A DNA stretch of 64,000 bases from G963666935 sp963666935. GTDB lineage: Bacteria; Bacillota; Clostridia; Christensenellales; CAG-138. Position 1 is the first letter of the stretch. Each line of letters opens with the position of its first letter. Positions 1 to 6,534 of the stretch are shown piece after piece. Both the position numbers and the translations under genes were made by a program. The notes under the pieces were generated by a model. That model was not told the origin of the DNA. It ran no database searches and saw only the letters and a list, made by a program, of their open reading frames with translations. The stretch lies in NCBI GenBank assembly GCA_963666935.1, contig OY762936.1:434001-498000 (forward strand), read 5' to 3'.

Positions 1-539
1 TGTTCGATTTTTACATAGTGTGAAAGAAGCCATGCAATTACAATGAAAAATGAAGAAATAACGATGTCGTTTTCGAGGTTTACATTGATCAATCGAATTG
101 GCCCCATAAGTAAGTCCAAAAAAATCAAATACAATGCTGAAATACACGCAGAGATAAGGCCATACTTAGGAAACTGAATCGAAGTCGGAATGATGATAAA
201 CAGAAATATAATTTTAAAAGGGCTATGATTTTTTCCTGTAATCCAAATAAAAGCCATAAAAAACAATAGAAATACAATGGATTCCAACATATTTACTTTG
301 TTTCTATACTTTTGATTGACGCGCTCAAAAAGGATATAAGACCAAATGTAATATCCTATAGAGAATGCAAGCGCAAAAAATAGTTTTATCAAGAAATTTA
401 AAAGCTCGGCAAAATTAATATATATCATCTGGCTAACAGTAGAGCTGTTAATTAAAATGATACTAATTATTATGATACTGCCCAGTTTAATCAAGGATAG
501 TATATTGCGTGTTTCGGGTTTTTTACCAGAAGATGTCAT
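1..539 (-). CDS. Probable sensor histidine kinase, N-terminal membrane part (partial)
   Basis: The reading frame starts at an ATG at 539, behind a good AGGAG ribosome site, and runs off the left edge, so only about 179 residues are seen. These hold at least five hydrophobic segments separated by short charged loops. No kinase motif is within the window. It follows agrB and the peptide gene on the same strand, which is where the receptor kinase (AgrC type) sits in agr loci. Calling it a sensor kinase is therefore inference from order and membrane topology. It could instead be another polytopic membrane protein. Confidence 0.6.
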   Translation of the reverse strand, partial: MTSSGKKPETRNILSLIKLGSIIIISIILINSSTVSQMIYINFAELLNFLIKLFFALAFSIGYYIWSYILFERVNQKYRNKVNMLESIVFLLFFMAFIWITGKNHSPFKIIFLFIIIPTSIQFPKYGLISACISALYLIFLDLLMGPIRLINVNLENDIVISSFFIVIAWLLSHYVKIE

Positions 540-557
540 AAGATCTCCTACCAATTG

Positions 558-617
558 GGGGCATAGATGGCAAGCTGATTAAAGTCAGGGGCATAGATGG
601 TAAGCAACTAAAAAACT
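558..617. repeat. Two 30-bp tandem repeats, possible IS21-type end remnant
   Basis: The word GGGGCATAGATGG occurs at 558-570 and again at 588-600, exactly 30 bp apart. Both copies are followed by an AAGC..A-rich stretch, and the second runs into the agrD stop codon. Tandem G-rich repeats of this layout are known at the ends of IS21-family elements, but no transposase is nearby. A regulator binding site between agrD and the kinase gene is the alternative. Confidence 0.45.
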
Positions 618-744
618 ATCTATCTTGTAAAGAAACGGGTTCTTCCGGCTGATACCATCCAGTAATACAAGCGGAGGAAGCGACCAGCGAAGCAATAAAA
701 GTAAATATCGTTGCGGCAAGAATGATTAAACTGTTTTTTTTCAT
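616..744 (-). CDS. agrD: AgrD-like cyclic lactone autoinducer peptide precursor
   Basis: This 42-residue gene is too short for length-based gene finding. It has an AAAGGAGA ribosome site inside the end of agrB, and its ATG overlaps the agrB stop (ATGA). Residues 4-22 form a hydrophobic helix, followed by SSACITGWYQPEEP. The single Cys26 followed by a Q-P-E-E-P recognition tail is the pattern of clostridial cyclic autoinducer peptides. By analogy with staphylococcal AgrD (a five-residue ring closed on Cys), the ring is probably Cys26 to Trp30, possibly to Tyr31. AgrB, encoded next door, would remove the tail and close the thiolactone. The exact mature ends are inference. Confidence 0.9.
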   Translation of the reverse strand: MKKNSLIILAATIFTFIASLVASSACITGWYQPEEPVSLQDR

Positions 745-1397
745 TTGTGTTCTCCTTTATTTAATAATAAGCCAGCTAAAATTGAGTCGGCCTTTTTTAG
801 CCACCTATACCCCTTTTTGGTAAGATTGAAAACCTGCCATCCGGTTGCCATGCCGATACACATGGCGAATTCCATATAGGCGCTGCTTTCTTGGGTTAAA
901 TACATAACTACCAATAAAACGATTATCACAAAATAGATAGTTAAAACAATCAACGAGGACCGCTTCATCTTTTTTCTTTTATGTTCGGTTCTGATTGGTT
1001 TTGCGGGGCTATCAACCGGCGCATATTTGATAACCAGCCAATACGAAGCAGCCATTAATAAAGCATTGATCGTGATCAGGAATTCAACAGGCACCAATCC
1101 CGTTAAATAATGCGCCGCTAAAGTAATTGTCATTGTCGCAACCGTGCCGACGATGAGGCAGATATTAGGGCTTGTGGCATGAACGCCGCCGGAATATTGC
1201 CTTAATACAGATGCGGAAAAAGTTACCACCAAAGCTTGCAATACCATGCCTAACAGAATACCCAAAAGCGTGATGATTGCCAGTGAAGCTAAGGTCTGTA
1301 AGAAGGCAAATATTCCGTAACTGATCACCGCACATTTTTCGGCATCATAGTCTAGTTTCAAAGAGATCTTTTGCGCAAGTTTATTCGATAGTGACAT
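741..1397 (-). CDS. agrB: Accessory gene regulator B family peptidase
   Basis: This 218-residue protein has five to six hydrophobic segments and the AgrB signature RQYSGGVHATSPNIC. The catalytic pair is His73 and Cys80, with the same seven-residue spacing as His77/Cys84 of staphylococcal AgrB. It is an inner-membrane cysteine endopeptidase that trims the AgrD precursor and makes the thiolactone. Its start overlaps the end of the upstream membrane gene by 17 bp, and its stop overlaps the peptide gene start, so all are translated from one transcript. Confidence 0.95.
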   Translation of the reverse strand: MSLSNKLAQKISLKLDYDAEKCAVISYGIFAFLQTLASLAIITLLGILLGMVLQALVVTFSASVLRQYSGGVHATSPNICLIVGTVATMTITLAAHYLTGLVPVEFLITINALLMAASYWLVIKYAPVDSPAKPIRTEHKRKKMKRSSLIVLTIYFVIIVLLVVMYLTQESSAYMEFAMCIGMATGWQVFNLTKKGYRWLKKADSILAGLLLNKGEHK

Positions 1398-1869
1398 TTT
1401 TCGTTACGCTCTTTTTGGCAACTCTCATCATGATAAAGTAAAATGTAATGACGACTGCCGCAAGCAGCAGTAAGGAGGGAAGCATAACCAGCTGTTTAAA
1501 AACCGGGGTGGAATTATAAATTTCATTCGTACTGATACTGAATAATTTCCCAAGTAAAAAAATATTTAATCCTTCAAATAATGCAGATAACATTAAGCAT
1601 ACAATCGTTGAAATGACAGCGTAGATTACTTTAATTTTATTGATAAAAACTAACAAAAAAACAGCCGCTGTTGCAGATAGGATCATAGGCAATGCGACGC
1701 TCACCGGCAGCATTTTAACTAAGAAAGTGATCAAAGCAAAAAGAATGCTTGATAATAAATAGGGTTTGATCGTAACAGCTTTTTTAGAGATAGCGTACCC
1801 GGCTAACATGATGATGAGCCCCTCGGGGATGAGCCTTAAAAAGATATCGATCCAAGACAATCCACTCAT
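1381..1869 (-). CDS. Polytopic membrane protein, first gene of the agr operon
   Basis: The frame is open further upstream, but the ATG at 1869 has a GAGAGGGAG ribosome site, giving 162 residues with four to five hydrophobic segments. I do not recognise a family. Its position ahead of agrB, with overlapping ends, ties it to signal production or sensing. A TATACT-like -10 element lies about 40 bp upstream, next to an AGTAG...AGTA repeat that could bind a response regulator. A role in membrane sensing is inference. Confidence 0.8.
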   Translation of the reverse strand: MSGLSWIDIFLRLIPEGLIIMLAGYAISKKAVTIKPYLLSSILFALITFLVKMLPVSVALPMILSATAAVFLLVFINKIKVIYAVISTIVCLMLSALFEGLNIFLLGKLFSISTNEIYNSTPVFKQLVMLPSLLLLAAVVITFYFIMMRVAKKSVTKNVTIE

Positions 1870-2043
1870 AAATTTACTCCCTCTCTTTAAGTAGTTTATG
1901 TAGTATATATCACAAGAGCTAATATTGGCTACGATGCCAGATTTATTGTCGGAAAGTACCAATTTTTGGATGATCACTGCTTCCATATTAATACAATTGG
2001 ATAAAAATGGCAAGAAAATAACGAGCAAAAAAGCCTGGCATAT

Positions 2044-2120
2044 CCGAAGGGGGATTCGATTTCGGCCATTGTCAGGGCGGGCTTGCTCGTCACGCCTAGT
2101 ACGGAATCCCGGCCACTAAA
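2044..2120. repeat. Decayed copy of the tRNA-Ser-associated repeat (old attachment-site scar)
   Basis: GGGATTCGATTTCGGCCAT, then GCTTGCTCGTC, then GGAATCCCGGCC match, with gaps, the longer repeat at 34320 and 41144. In those copies this text follows directly on a perfect copy of the tRNA-Ser(GCU) 3-prime end. This copy is the leftmost and most degraded. It lies just 3-prime of the M15 peptidase gene. Confidence 0.55.
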
Positions 2121-2148
2121 TTAAGCACGGGACGCTACATCTTAAAAA

Positions 2149-3033
2149 TCAGGAAACTGCCTTGGAAAAATGCTGGTAATCCTTATCCCCATCCCAGTCT
2201 CCGCCCCAACTCCAGCCGTGGGCCGTAAACAGCTGATAACACAAATCGTCATGATCGATCTTCCCCGGAAATTCCAGGGAACGGTCCGCATATTGCGCCC
2301 CGTTTGCAGGTGAAATCCTGTCTCCGTTTATATAGGGATTGTATCGAGGATTGATGTCGATGGCCGCACCGTAACTGTGGCGCGATAGGGTGCTTGACCC
2401 GGTGACGCGCCGATAATTAAACCCGGATGTGTTATTGTCGGCCATGGACAGGTTGTCGTCTCCCGGTTCGCCGTAATCATCTACCAAACGCACCGATGCC
2501 AGTGGATATTCTGCCTGATACAGCGCATAGAAGATTTCTGTAACTTCCTGCGCCAGCTTCGCATTGACCATCAGTTCGCCTTCTTGGGTAACGCCTTCAA
2601 AATCCACATACAGCAAGTGGATATAGCGAAGATCGGCATAGGAGATTTTGCAGGATTCGCCTTTTGCGGGGTAACTCATGCCGGTAATCCGCGCTTTGAG
2701 CGCATCATTGAGCTCCACATAATAAAACCCCTCCGCAATGACTGTTCGCTCCAGTTGCTCATCCGGTACTGGGGTTTTTGCGGCGGCAGTACTTACGGCT
2801 GACGGAGAAGGCAGAAGCGTAGGGGATGGCGAGGCAAGCGGCGAGGGCGTGCCTTGGGGACTGGGCTGTATAGACGCGGCAACCGTATGCACCGGAGAAG
2901 GGACGGTGATTTCAACCACCGATGTTGGCCCCTCATCTTTTGCACAGCCACTTAGACAGACCAGCAAAGCGATGGTCCATATGAAAACGCGGGATATCAA
3001 CCCATGTAATATTTTAATCAAATACCTGTTCAT
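2149..3033 (-). CDS. M15-family peptidoglycan carboxypeptidase, lipoprotein
   Basis: A 294-residue lipoprotein. A hydrophobic signal ends in the lipobox LSGC, followed by a Ser/Thr/Pro-rich linker of about 75 residues and then a zinc peptidase domain. SRHSYGAAIDINPRYNPY carries the His and Asp zinc ligands. GGDWDGDKDYQHFSK supplies the last His. This is the D-alanyl-D-alanine carboxypeptidase / VanY-like (Peptidase_M15_4) pattern, acting on wall peptides outside the membrane. I chose the ATG at 3033 because it begins the signal peptide. A TTG at 3096 is in frame, but it would put the -10 box inside the gene. Confidence 0.88.
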   Translation of the reverse strand: MNRYLIKILHGLISRVFIWTIALLVCLSGCAKDEGPTSVVEITVPSPVHTVAASIQPSPQGTPSPLASPSPTLLPSPSAVSTAAAKTPVPDEQLERTVIAEGFYYVELNDALKARITGMSYPAKGESCKISYADLRYIHLLYVDFEGVTQEGELMVNAKLAQEVTEIFYALYQAEYPLASVRLVDDYGEPGDDNLSMADNNTSGFNYRRVTGSSTLSRHSYGAAIDINPRYNPYINGDRISPANGAQYADRSLEFPGKIDHDDLCYQLFTAHGWSWGGDWDGDKDYQHFSKAVS

Positions 3034-3039
3034 AGAAGC

Positions 3040-3045
3040 ATTATA
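3040..3045 (-). promoter_or_regulatory. Extended -10 promoter for a possibly leaderless transcript
   Basis: TGTTATAAT on the minus strand is an extended -10 element. Exactly six bases separate TATAAT from the ATG of the M15 gene, and no Shine-Dalgarno sequence is present. Transcription would begin at or next to the ATG. The sortase gene at 55523 has the same spacing. Confidence 0.55.
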
Positions 3046-3120
3046 ACACAAGCAAAAACGAAACGTTATGTTGGACGATACACTTATTAAGGCCAAGAAA
3101 TTATAGACGGATTACCTTGA

Positions 3121-3153
3121 GCCAGTTACCTCGTCCTACTCCCTTAGCGGGGG
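3121..3153. other. Fragment resembling the middle of tRNA-Ser(GCU)
   Basis: GCCAGTTACC and CCTACTCCCTTAGC, separated by four bases, are also found in order inside the intact tRNA-Ser(GCU) gene at 50439-50466 (variable arm and anticodon arm). The acceptor and T arms are missing, so it is not functional. It lies beside an integrase tail, as expected for the scar of an element that used this tRNA. Confidence 0.65.
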
Positions 3154-3191
3154 TCAATAAAATATAAAAAAATAGGCGAAAATCGGTTTTA

Positions 3192-3360
3192 TTAATGTGG
3201 TAAAATATAAAAAAACTCAGTCGCTGGGGAATTGTTAGGATTAGCTGTTTTATTTACCGCCTCTAGCATATCTAAAGTATCGGGGTGAATATATCTAGAA
3301 GTCATCGTTATATCATGCCGCATTACTTTTGCTAGCAAACGGAATTTATGCAATATTCGA
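3192..3360 (-). pseudogene. Tyrosine integrase C-terminal remnant
   Basis: Reading leftwards from about 3350, the frame gives LLAKVMRHDITMTSRYIHPD followed by about 30 more residues to a TAA at 3194-3192. This is the last part of a phage-type tyrosine recombinase, with the nucleophile Tyr in SRYIHP. The rest of the gene, including the Arg box and HxxR box, is gone. It adjoins the tRNA-Ser fragment, so it is probably left over from an earlier element. The 3360-3560 stretch beyond it is A+T-rich, and I see no firm gene there. Confidence 0.7.
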
Positions 3361-3566
3361 AAGCCGCGTTATTAAAAAAATGTTATAACCAACCATCCAA
3401 TCATTTGAACTATAAATGACATCATAGCTGCGCTTGTTTTAAGTAAAATGACATAATTTGTAAATATATCGCGAAGACGGTTGACCAAATTAAATTACAT
3501 ACTATAATAATATTAATATCACAAATATGTAACAACTCTCCCATATCAATAGTCCCTAAAACGGTA

Positions 3567-3614
3567 TTGCCATACATTTCTATTGGAAATATTATATTAT
3601 AAGAACAAACGTTC
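3567..3614 (+). promoter_or_regulatory. Promoter with LexA-type SOS box
   Basis: TTGCCA (3567-3572) and TATTAT (3590-3595) are 17 bp apart. At the expected start of transcription lies the palindrome GAACAAACGTTC (3603-3614), which fits the Gram-positive LexA (DinR) consensus CGAACRNRYGTTYC except at its outer bases. SOS derepression of the gene at 3630 is the likely output. Confidence 0.65.
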
Positions 3615-3629
3615 GAATGGAGGACGCAA

Positions 3630-3755
3630 ATGAGTTTAAGTGATGAAATTGTGGAATTTAAGCAGCTTTGTGAAGATGTAGAGGATATTGATATTATTGT
3701 TCAGTTTTTTCTTTCTCTACAAGATAGCGCATATAATTCAACACTTCCCGCCTAG
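3630..3755 (+). CDS. Small 41-residue protein behind an SOS promoter
   Basis: An ATG at 3630 follows a GGAGG ribosome site at proper spacing. The product is acidic and has no recognised domain. Its last third is antisense to the true tail of the repressor gene on the other strand, so the gene may have been truncated by a fusion and could once have been longer. Position beside the prophage switch and the LexA box suggests a damage-induced antirepressor or regulator, which is inference only. Confidence 0.5.
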   Translation: MSLSDEIVEFKQLCEDVEDIDIIVQFFLSLQDSAYNSTLPA

Positions 3756-4081
3756 CCTCGTCTGTTAAAGAAATAAAGGCTTGCTCCAATACGGGATAAA
3801 TATCGTCCGTCCCTATTTGTTGTGGTGAGCATTTCGTTTATATCCTCCCTTTTTAGCGATGCCAAGGGTTCGACGTCATAGCCTTGTAGCCACAAAGGAT
3901 TTATTCCAACGGATTCTGCCATAGCGTTTGCGTCCGTAATTTTTGGGATACGCTGGTTGAGTTCATATCTATTGAGCGTCTGCGGGTTCATGCCCATAGC
4001 TTTACCCATTTCATCAAGTGTCCATCCCTTTGATTGCCTTAATTCGGCCAGCCTTTGAGAAAAAGATGATGTGCGCTTCAT
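3694..4081 (-). pseudogene. XRE-family prophage repressor, frameshifted
   Basis: The ATG at 4081 has a GGAGG ribosome site. An HTH_3 domain (residues 8-62) includes WTLDEMGKAMGMNPQTLNRY. The continuous frame then ends early at 3752. A second frame continues the protein from about 3825 with typical repressor tail residues, SLTDEARREVLNYMRYLVEK, and stops at 3694. A one-base change near 3820-3830 therefore splits the gene. Either the repressor has lost its C-terminal part or the base is a sequencing error. The DNA-binding half is intact. Confidence 0.8.
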
Positions 4082-4104
4082 GTCTTTACCTCCAATTTTG
4101 CCTT

Positions 4105-4133
4105 ATTATACAATGGAGCATCACCAAATGCAA
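4105..4133 (-). promoter_or_regulatory. Leftward repressor promoter with operator half site
   Basis: On the minus strand TTGCAT (4133-4128) and TATAAT (4110-4105) are 17 bp apart, just ahead of the repressor gene. The TCACC half site at 4121-4125 lies in the spacer, so repressor or Cro binding there would block or tune this promoter. Confidence 0.75.
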
Positions 4134-4154
4134 TAAAATTATATAAAGAAGGTG

Positions 4155-4204
4155 TTGACATGCCAGCTAAATGGTGATAATATTCGCATATCACCATATG
4201 GTGA
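4155..4204 (+). promoter_or_regulatory. Rightward early promoter with operators
   Basis: TTGACA (4155-4160) and TAATAT (4178-4183) are 17 bp apart, and the GGTGA half site at 4173-4177 abuts the -10 element. The perfect 14-bp palindrome TCACCATATGGTGA follows at 4191-4204. Together with 4121-4125 and 4434-4447, this makes a divergent, lambda-like switch with a TCACCNNATGGTGA operator consensus. Confidence 0.85.
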
Positions 4205-4229
4205 AAAATGAAAGGTGGTGAATAAAAAT

Positions 4230-4433
4230 ATGGATGCTGTATTACTAAGAGATCGGATTATTAAAAAATATAATAATCAATCAGTTTTTGCACGTGAAGT
4301 CAAGTGGAGTGATTCCAAGGTTTCATCTATGTTAAGAGGTAAATATGTTCCAAATGTAGATGAAGCAGCGGTGATTTGTGAGGCTCTTGAAATGCCTGAA
4401 AATGTATACAGAGATATTTTTTTACTCCAATGA
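4230..4433 (+). CDS. Cro-like small HTH protein
   Basis: A 67-residue helix-turn-helix protein with FAREVKWSDSKVSSMLRGKY as its DNA-binding helices. It is the first gene of the rightward transcript and faces the repressor. I chose the ATG at 4230, about 11 bases behind AAAGGTGG, over two GTG codons that overlap that ribosome site. It probably acts as the Cro-type regulator that turns off repressor synthesis. Confidence 0.8.
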   Translation: MDAVLLRDRIIKKYNNQSVFAREVKWSDSKVSSMLRGKYVPNVDEAAVICEALEMPENVYRDIFLLQ

Positions 4434-4447
4434 TCACCGAATGGTGA
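4434..4447. promoter_or_regulatory. Downstream operator palindrome
   Basis: TCACCGAATGGTGA begins right after the Cro-like stop codon. It matches the main operator at 12 of 14 positions. It could extend repression by cooperative binding or a DNA loop. Confidence 0.75.
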
Positions 4448-4459
4448 TAAAAGAGGAAA

Positions 4460-4546
4460 ATGATGACGCTGAAAGAGTTTGAATACGACACCTGGGACAT
4501 TATCTGCGCATGTGACTTTACGACGATCCTTGGTATGGACCCATAG
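4460..4546 (+). CDS. 28-residue early ORF, function unknown
   Basis: Two ATGs (4460, 4463) follow an AAAGAGGAAA ribosome site. The short acidic product starts MMTLKEFEYDTWDIICACDF. It ends before the next gene, in another frame, so it may be a truncated gene rather than a true peptide. No family recognised. Confidence 0.4.
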   Translation: MMTLKEFEYDTWDIICACDFTTILGMDP

Positions 4547-4592
4547 GACTTACGTGGACAAGCTCACACTGCGCCGGAAAGGAAAGAAAGCC

Positions 4593-4892
4593 ATGGGCAA
4601 GATGACAGGCCGCGGCCTTAAACAGATGCGCAATAAATACGGTTTTTCACAAGCCTACGTCCTAGAGGATTATCAGGACAAGCGACTGGACAGGTCCATG
4701 CTAAGCAAGATTGAGAACGGCATTGTTGACCCGCCCGAAAGCCTCTGTATCCATGTTTGTAAGCTGTGTTGGCTCTCCGTCTACGAAACGGCGAAGACGG
4801 TTTACGGCCACGTTGCAACGGCAAAGGAAACGCGGCCTGAGGCATACAAGGGCATGGTCACGGCAAAGCGAAGAAAAAAATCCTGCTTGTGA
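4593..4892 (+). CDS. XRE-family HTH protein of the early region
   Basis: A 99-residue protein. The start at 4593 follows GGAAAGGAAAG; an upstream in-frame ATG at 4479 has no ribosome site and would add an unlikely Arg/Thr-rich leader. The helix-turn-helix lies around KQMRNKYGFSQAYVLEDY and RSMLSKIENG. The C-terminus is basic. It is a probable early transcription regulator, and its stop overlaps the next start. Confidence 0.7.
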   Translation: MGKMTGRGLKQMRNKYGFSQAYVLEDYQDKRLDRSMLSKIENGIVDPPESLCIHVCKLCWLSVYETAKTVYGHVATAKETRPEAYKGMVTAKRRKKSCL

Positions 4893-5086
4893 TGCAGGGC
4901 AAGCCCATGACAGCGAGAGAGGCCGCCTGCGCTAAGGGATTCAGGGAGCGTAACTCATCGGCCCCAAGGCTGACCGAGATGTGCAATGCGAGAATCGTTG
5001 AAATCGTTGGGAAGGTAACGGGCAGCGTCACAAACAGACCCGTATCGATTTACAGGGGGGCGTATGGAACGGAATTTACAGCGTGA
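4889..5086 (+). CDS. Small winged-helix phage protein
   Basis: The start is a GTG at 4889 (GTGA overlap with the previous stop) or the ATG at 4892; 64-65 residues. KPMTAREAACAKGF, then RLTEMCNARIVEIVGKV and PVSIYRGAY, fit a recognition helix and wing of small phage winged-helix proteins. The target is unknown. Translational coupling ties it to the gene before. Confidence 0.6.
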   Translation: MMQGKPMTAREAACAKGFRERNSSAPRLTEMCNARIVEIVGKVTGSVTNRPVSIYRGAYGTEFTA

Positions 5087-5234
5087 CGAGTTTACCGCCA
5101 GAATCATGGCAGATCTGGCAGAGCGGCAGGTGATTGAGGCCGAACGCGAACAGCACAAAGAAGATGAGTATTGGGCTTACCGCAGACGGTTATACACGGC
5201 GCACTTGCGATACAGGAGAACACACAGGAGGTAG
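5064..5234 (+). CDS. Small basic/charged phage protein
   Basis: A 56-residue ORF with a GGGGGG ribosome site just before its ATG, overlapping the end of the winged-helix gene. It is highly charged and probably helical (LAERQVIEAEREQHKEDEYW), ending in an Arg-rich tail. No family recognised. Tight packing in the early operon supports it. Confidence 0.6.
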   Translation: MERNLQRDEFTARIMADLAERQVIEAEREQHKEDEYWAYRRRLYTAHLRYRRTHRR

Positions 5235-5236
5235 TT

Positions 5237-5413
5237 ATGAACACATTCGGATTATGCTTCAGCTTCATGATCCCCGGATTCATCATAGGCATTATGGCCG
5301 GATGGGAAGCGCGGAAAGAAACAGAAAAGGCCCTTCGACGCGGGAACGTCAAAAAGGCCAACGCAAAATTATTCATATGCAGTTTAAAGGATGGTGCTGG
5401 AGATGTCAATTGA
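5237..5413 (+). CDS. Small single-pass membrane protein
   Basis: An ATG two bases after the previous stop, with AGGAGG upstream; 58 residues. Residues 3-21 are hydrophobic with a central IPGFIIGIMAGW, followed by a positively charged tail. It is probably an inner-membrane early phage protein; function unknown. Confidence 0.65.
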   Translation: MNTFGLCFSFMIPGFIIGIMAGWEARKETEKALRRGNVKKANAKLFICSLKDGAGDVN

Positions 5414-5663
5414 TGATTACATGGAAGATGCCCTTGAGGCCTCGTTTGAAGAGCCAGAAGACATATGCACCTGCGAGTGCTGTGGGATTGTAATAACGGA
5501 AAATAAGTTCACAAACTGCATGGAGCATGAAAATATCTGTGACGATTGCTTTGACAGAATGCGGAGATCACTTAAAAAGTTCCTTTCCGGAGAAGCGTCT
5601 GAAATGGACCCCATAGACAAGACAATCGCCTATTTGTATCTGAACGTGCTGGAATATGAGTGA
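5403..5663 (+). CDS. Zinc-binding small phage protein
   Basis: The start at 5403 (MSIDDYMED) lies inside the end of the previous gene. The 86-residue acidic protein has CTCECCG and, 20 residues later, CMEHENICDDC, which can form a zinc ribbon. A protein-binding or nucleic-acid adaptor role is possible. No named family recognised. Confidence 0.65.
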   Translation: MSIDDYMEDALEASFEEPEDICTCECCGIVITENKFTNCMEHENICDDCFDRMRRSLKKFLSGEASEMDPIDKTIAYLYLNVLEYE

Positions 5664-5821
5664 AGGAGAAAGAAATTTTTAACGAGAAAAGGACGGAATC
5701 TGCAAAAGACATAAGTGAAAAGTATGACTTGACCGAAGTTGCTTTGTTTCTTATGAATCTCAATTTTGGCCAGAAAAGCATTGATATAGTGGATCGATTC
5801 TCAGCGATAGCAGATGCCTGA
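5660..5821 (+). CDS. 53-residue early phage ORF
   Basis: A GTG start overlaps the previous stop (GTGA), suggesting coupled translation. The product is soluble and charged, with a C-terminal segment YDLTEVALFLMNLNFGQKS that looks helical. No family recognised, and no strong ribosome site of its own. Confidence 0.45.
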   Translation: MKEKEIFNEKRTESAKDISEKYDLTEVALFLMNLNFGQKSIDIVDRFSAIADA

Positions 5822-5853
5822 GAATCAACAACAAGCGCTAGGAGGAGCTATCT

Positions 5854-6534
5854 TTGAAGAAGGCGTTTCAGCTTTATACAGACTACAAAGAGCATATTGA
5901 TCGGCTTTCCGATGTAGAAGCGGGACAGCTTTTGAAGGCGATCCTCAACTATGAAAACGGGGTCAACCCATCTGATTTGCCCGGTGCAGTTGGTATGTGC
6001 TTCTCATTTATACGTGCGCAGCTGGATCGCAGCGAAGAGAAATATAGAGAGAAATGCTTTATAAATTCAAGCAACGGAAAGAAGGGGGGCAGGCCGAAAG
6101 CAGAAAAGCAAACGGTTATTGAAGAAACCGAACGGTTTTCAAAAAAAGCAAAAAAAGCCGATACAGAAATGAATACTGAGACAGAAACGGATATTGAAAC
6201 AGAAACGAATACTGAGATACAAACACATAAAAAACGCACAAATACGGAGTTATTTAATCGCTTCTGGAATCAGTATCCTCGCAAAATTGCGAAACAGGCT
6301 GCGATTAAGGCATGGGAGAAGCTGAACCCTTCGCAAGAGTTGACAGAGCGGATTATTGCATCGATCTTGAATCAAGCTGCGACATCGCAGTGGAGCAAGA
6401 ACGGTGGGCAATACATACCGCATCCGGCAACATTCCTCAATGGGCGACGATGGGAGGACGAAATTATGAACGACAGTAGGGACGCATTGTTGGAGTTGAT
6501 TGCAGAAACGGAGGAACCTTATGAACTTAAATGA
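5854..6534 (+). CDS. Phage replication protein (DUF6291-like N-terminus)
   Basis: A TTG start follows a strong AGGAGGAG ribosome site; 226 residues. The N-terminus (YTDYKEHIDRLSDVEAGQLL) matches replication-initiator-like proteins of Bacillota phages. A middle Glu/Thr-rich tract with ETETD/ETETN repeats (about residues 108-126) is a linker. The C-terminal domain (FWNQYPRKIAKQAAIKAWEK) is DnaD/DnaT-like. It likely opens the phage origin and passes the helicase loader encoded next. The linker DNA is a short tandem repeat and may vary in length. Confidence 0.75.
   Translation: MKKAFQLYTDYKEHIDRLSDVEAGQLLKAILNYENGVNPSDLPGAVGMCFSFIRAQLDRSEEKYREKCFINSSNGKKGGRPKAEKQTVIEETERFSKKAKKADTEMNTETETDIETETNTEIQTHKKRTNTELFNRFWNQYPRKIAKQAAIKAWEKLNPSQELTERIIASILNQAATSQWSKNGGQYIPHPATFLNGRRWEDEIMNDSRDALLELIAETEEPYELK

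Noticed and set aside
1925..2119. Plus-strand 64-codon ORF over the agr operon start
   Set aside because: No ribosome site. It overlaps a better minus-strand gene start and the tRNA-associated repeat.
6150..6240. ACAGAAACG-type short repeats as a phase-variable tract
   Set aside because: They encode a Glu/Thr linker in frame; unit sizes differ. Length change would mostly preserve function, so only noted in the gene entry.
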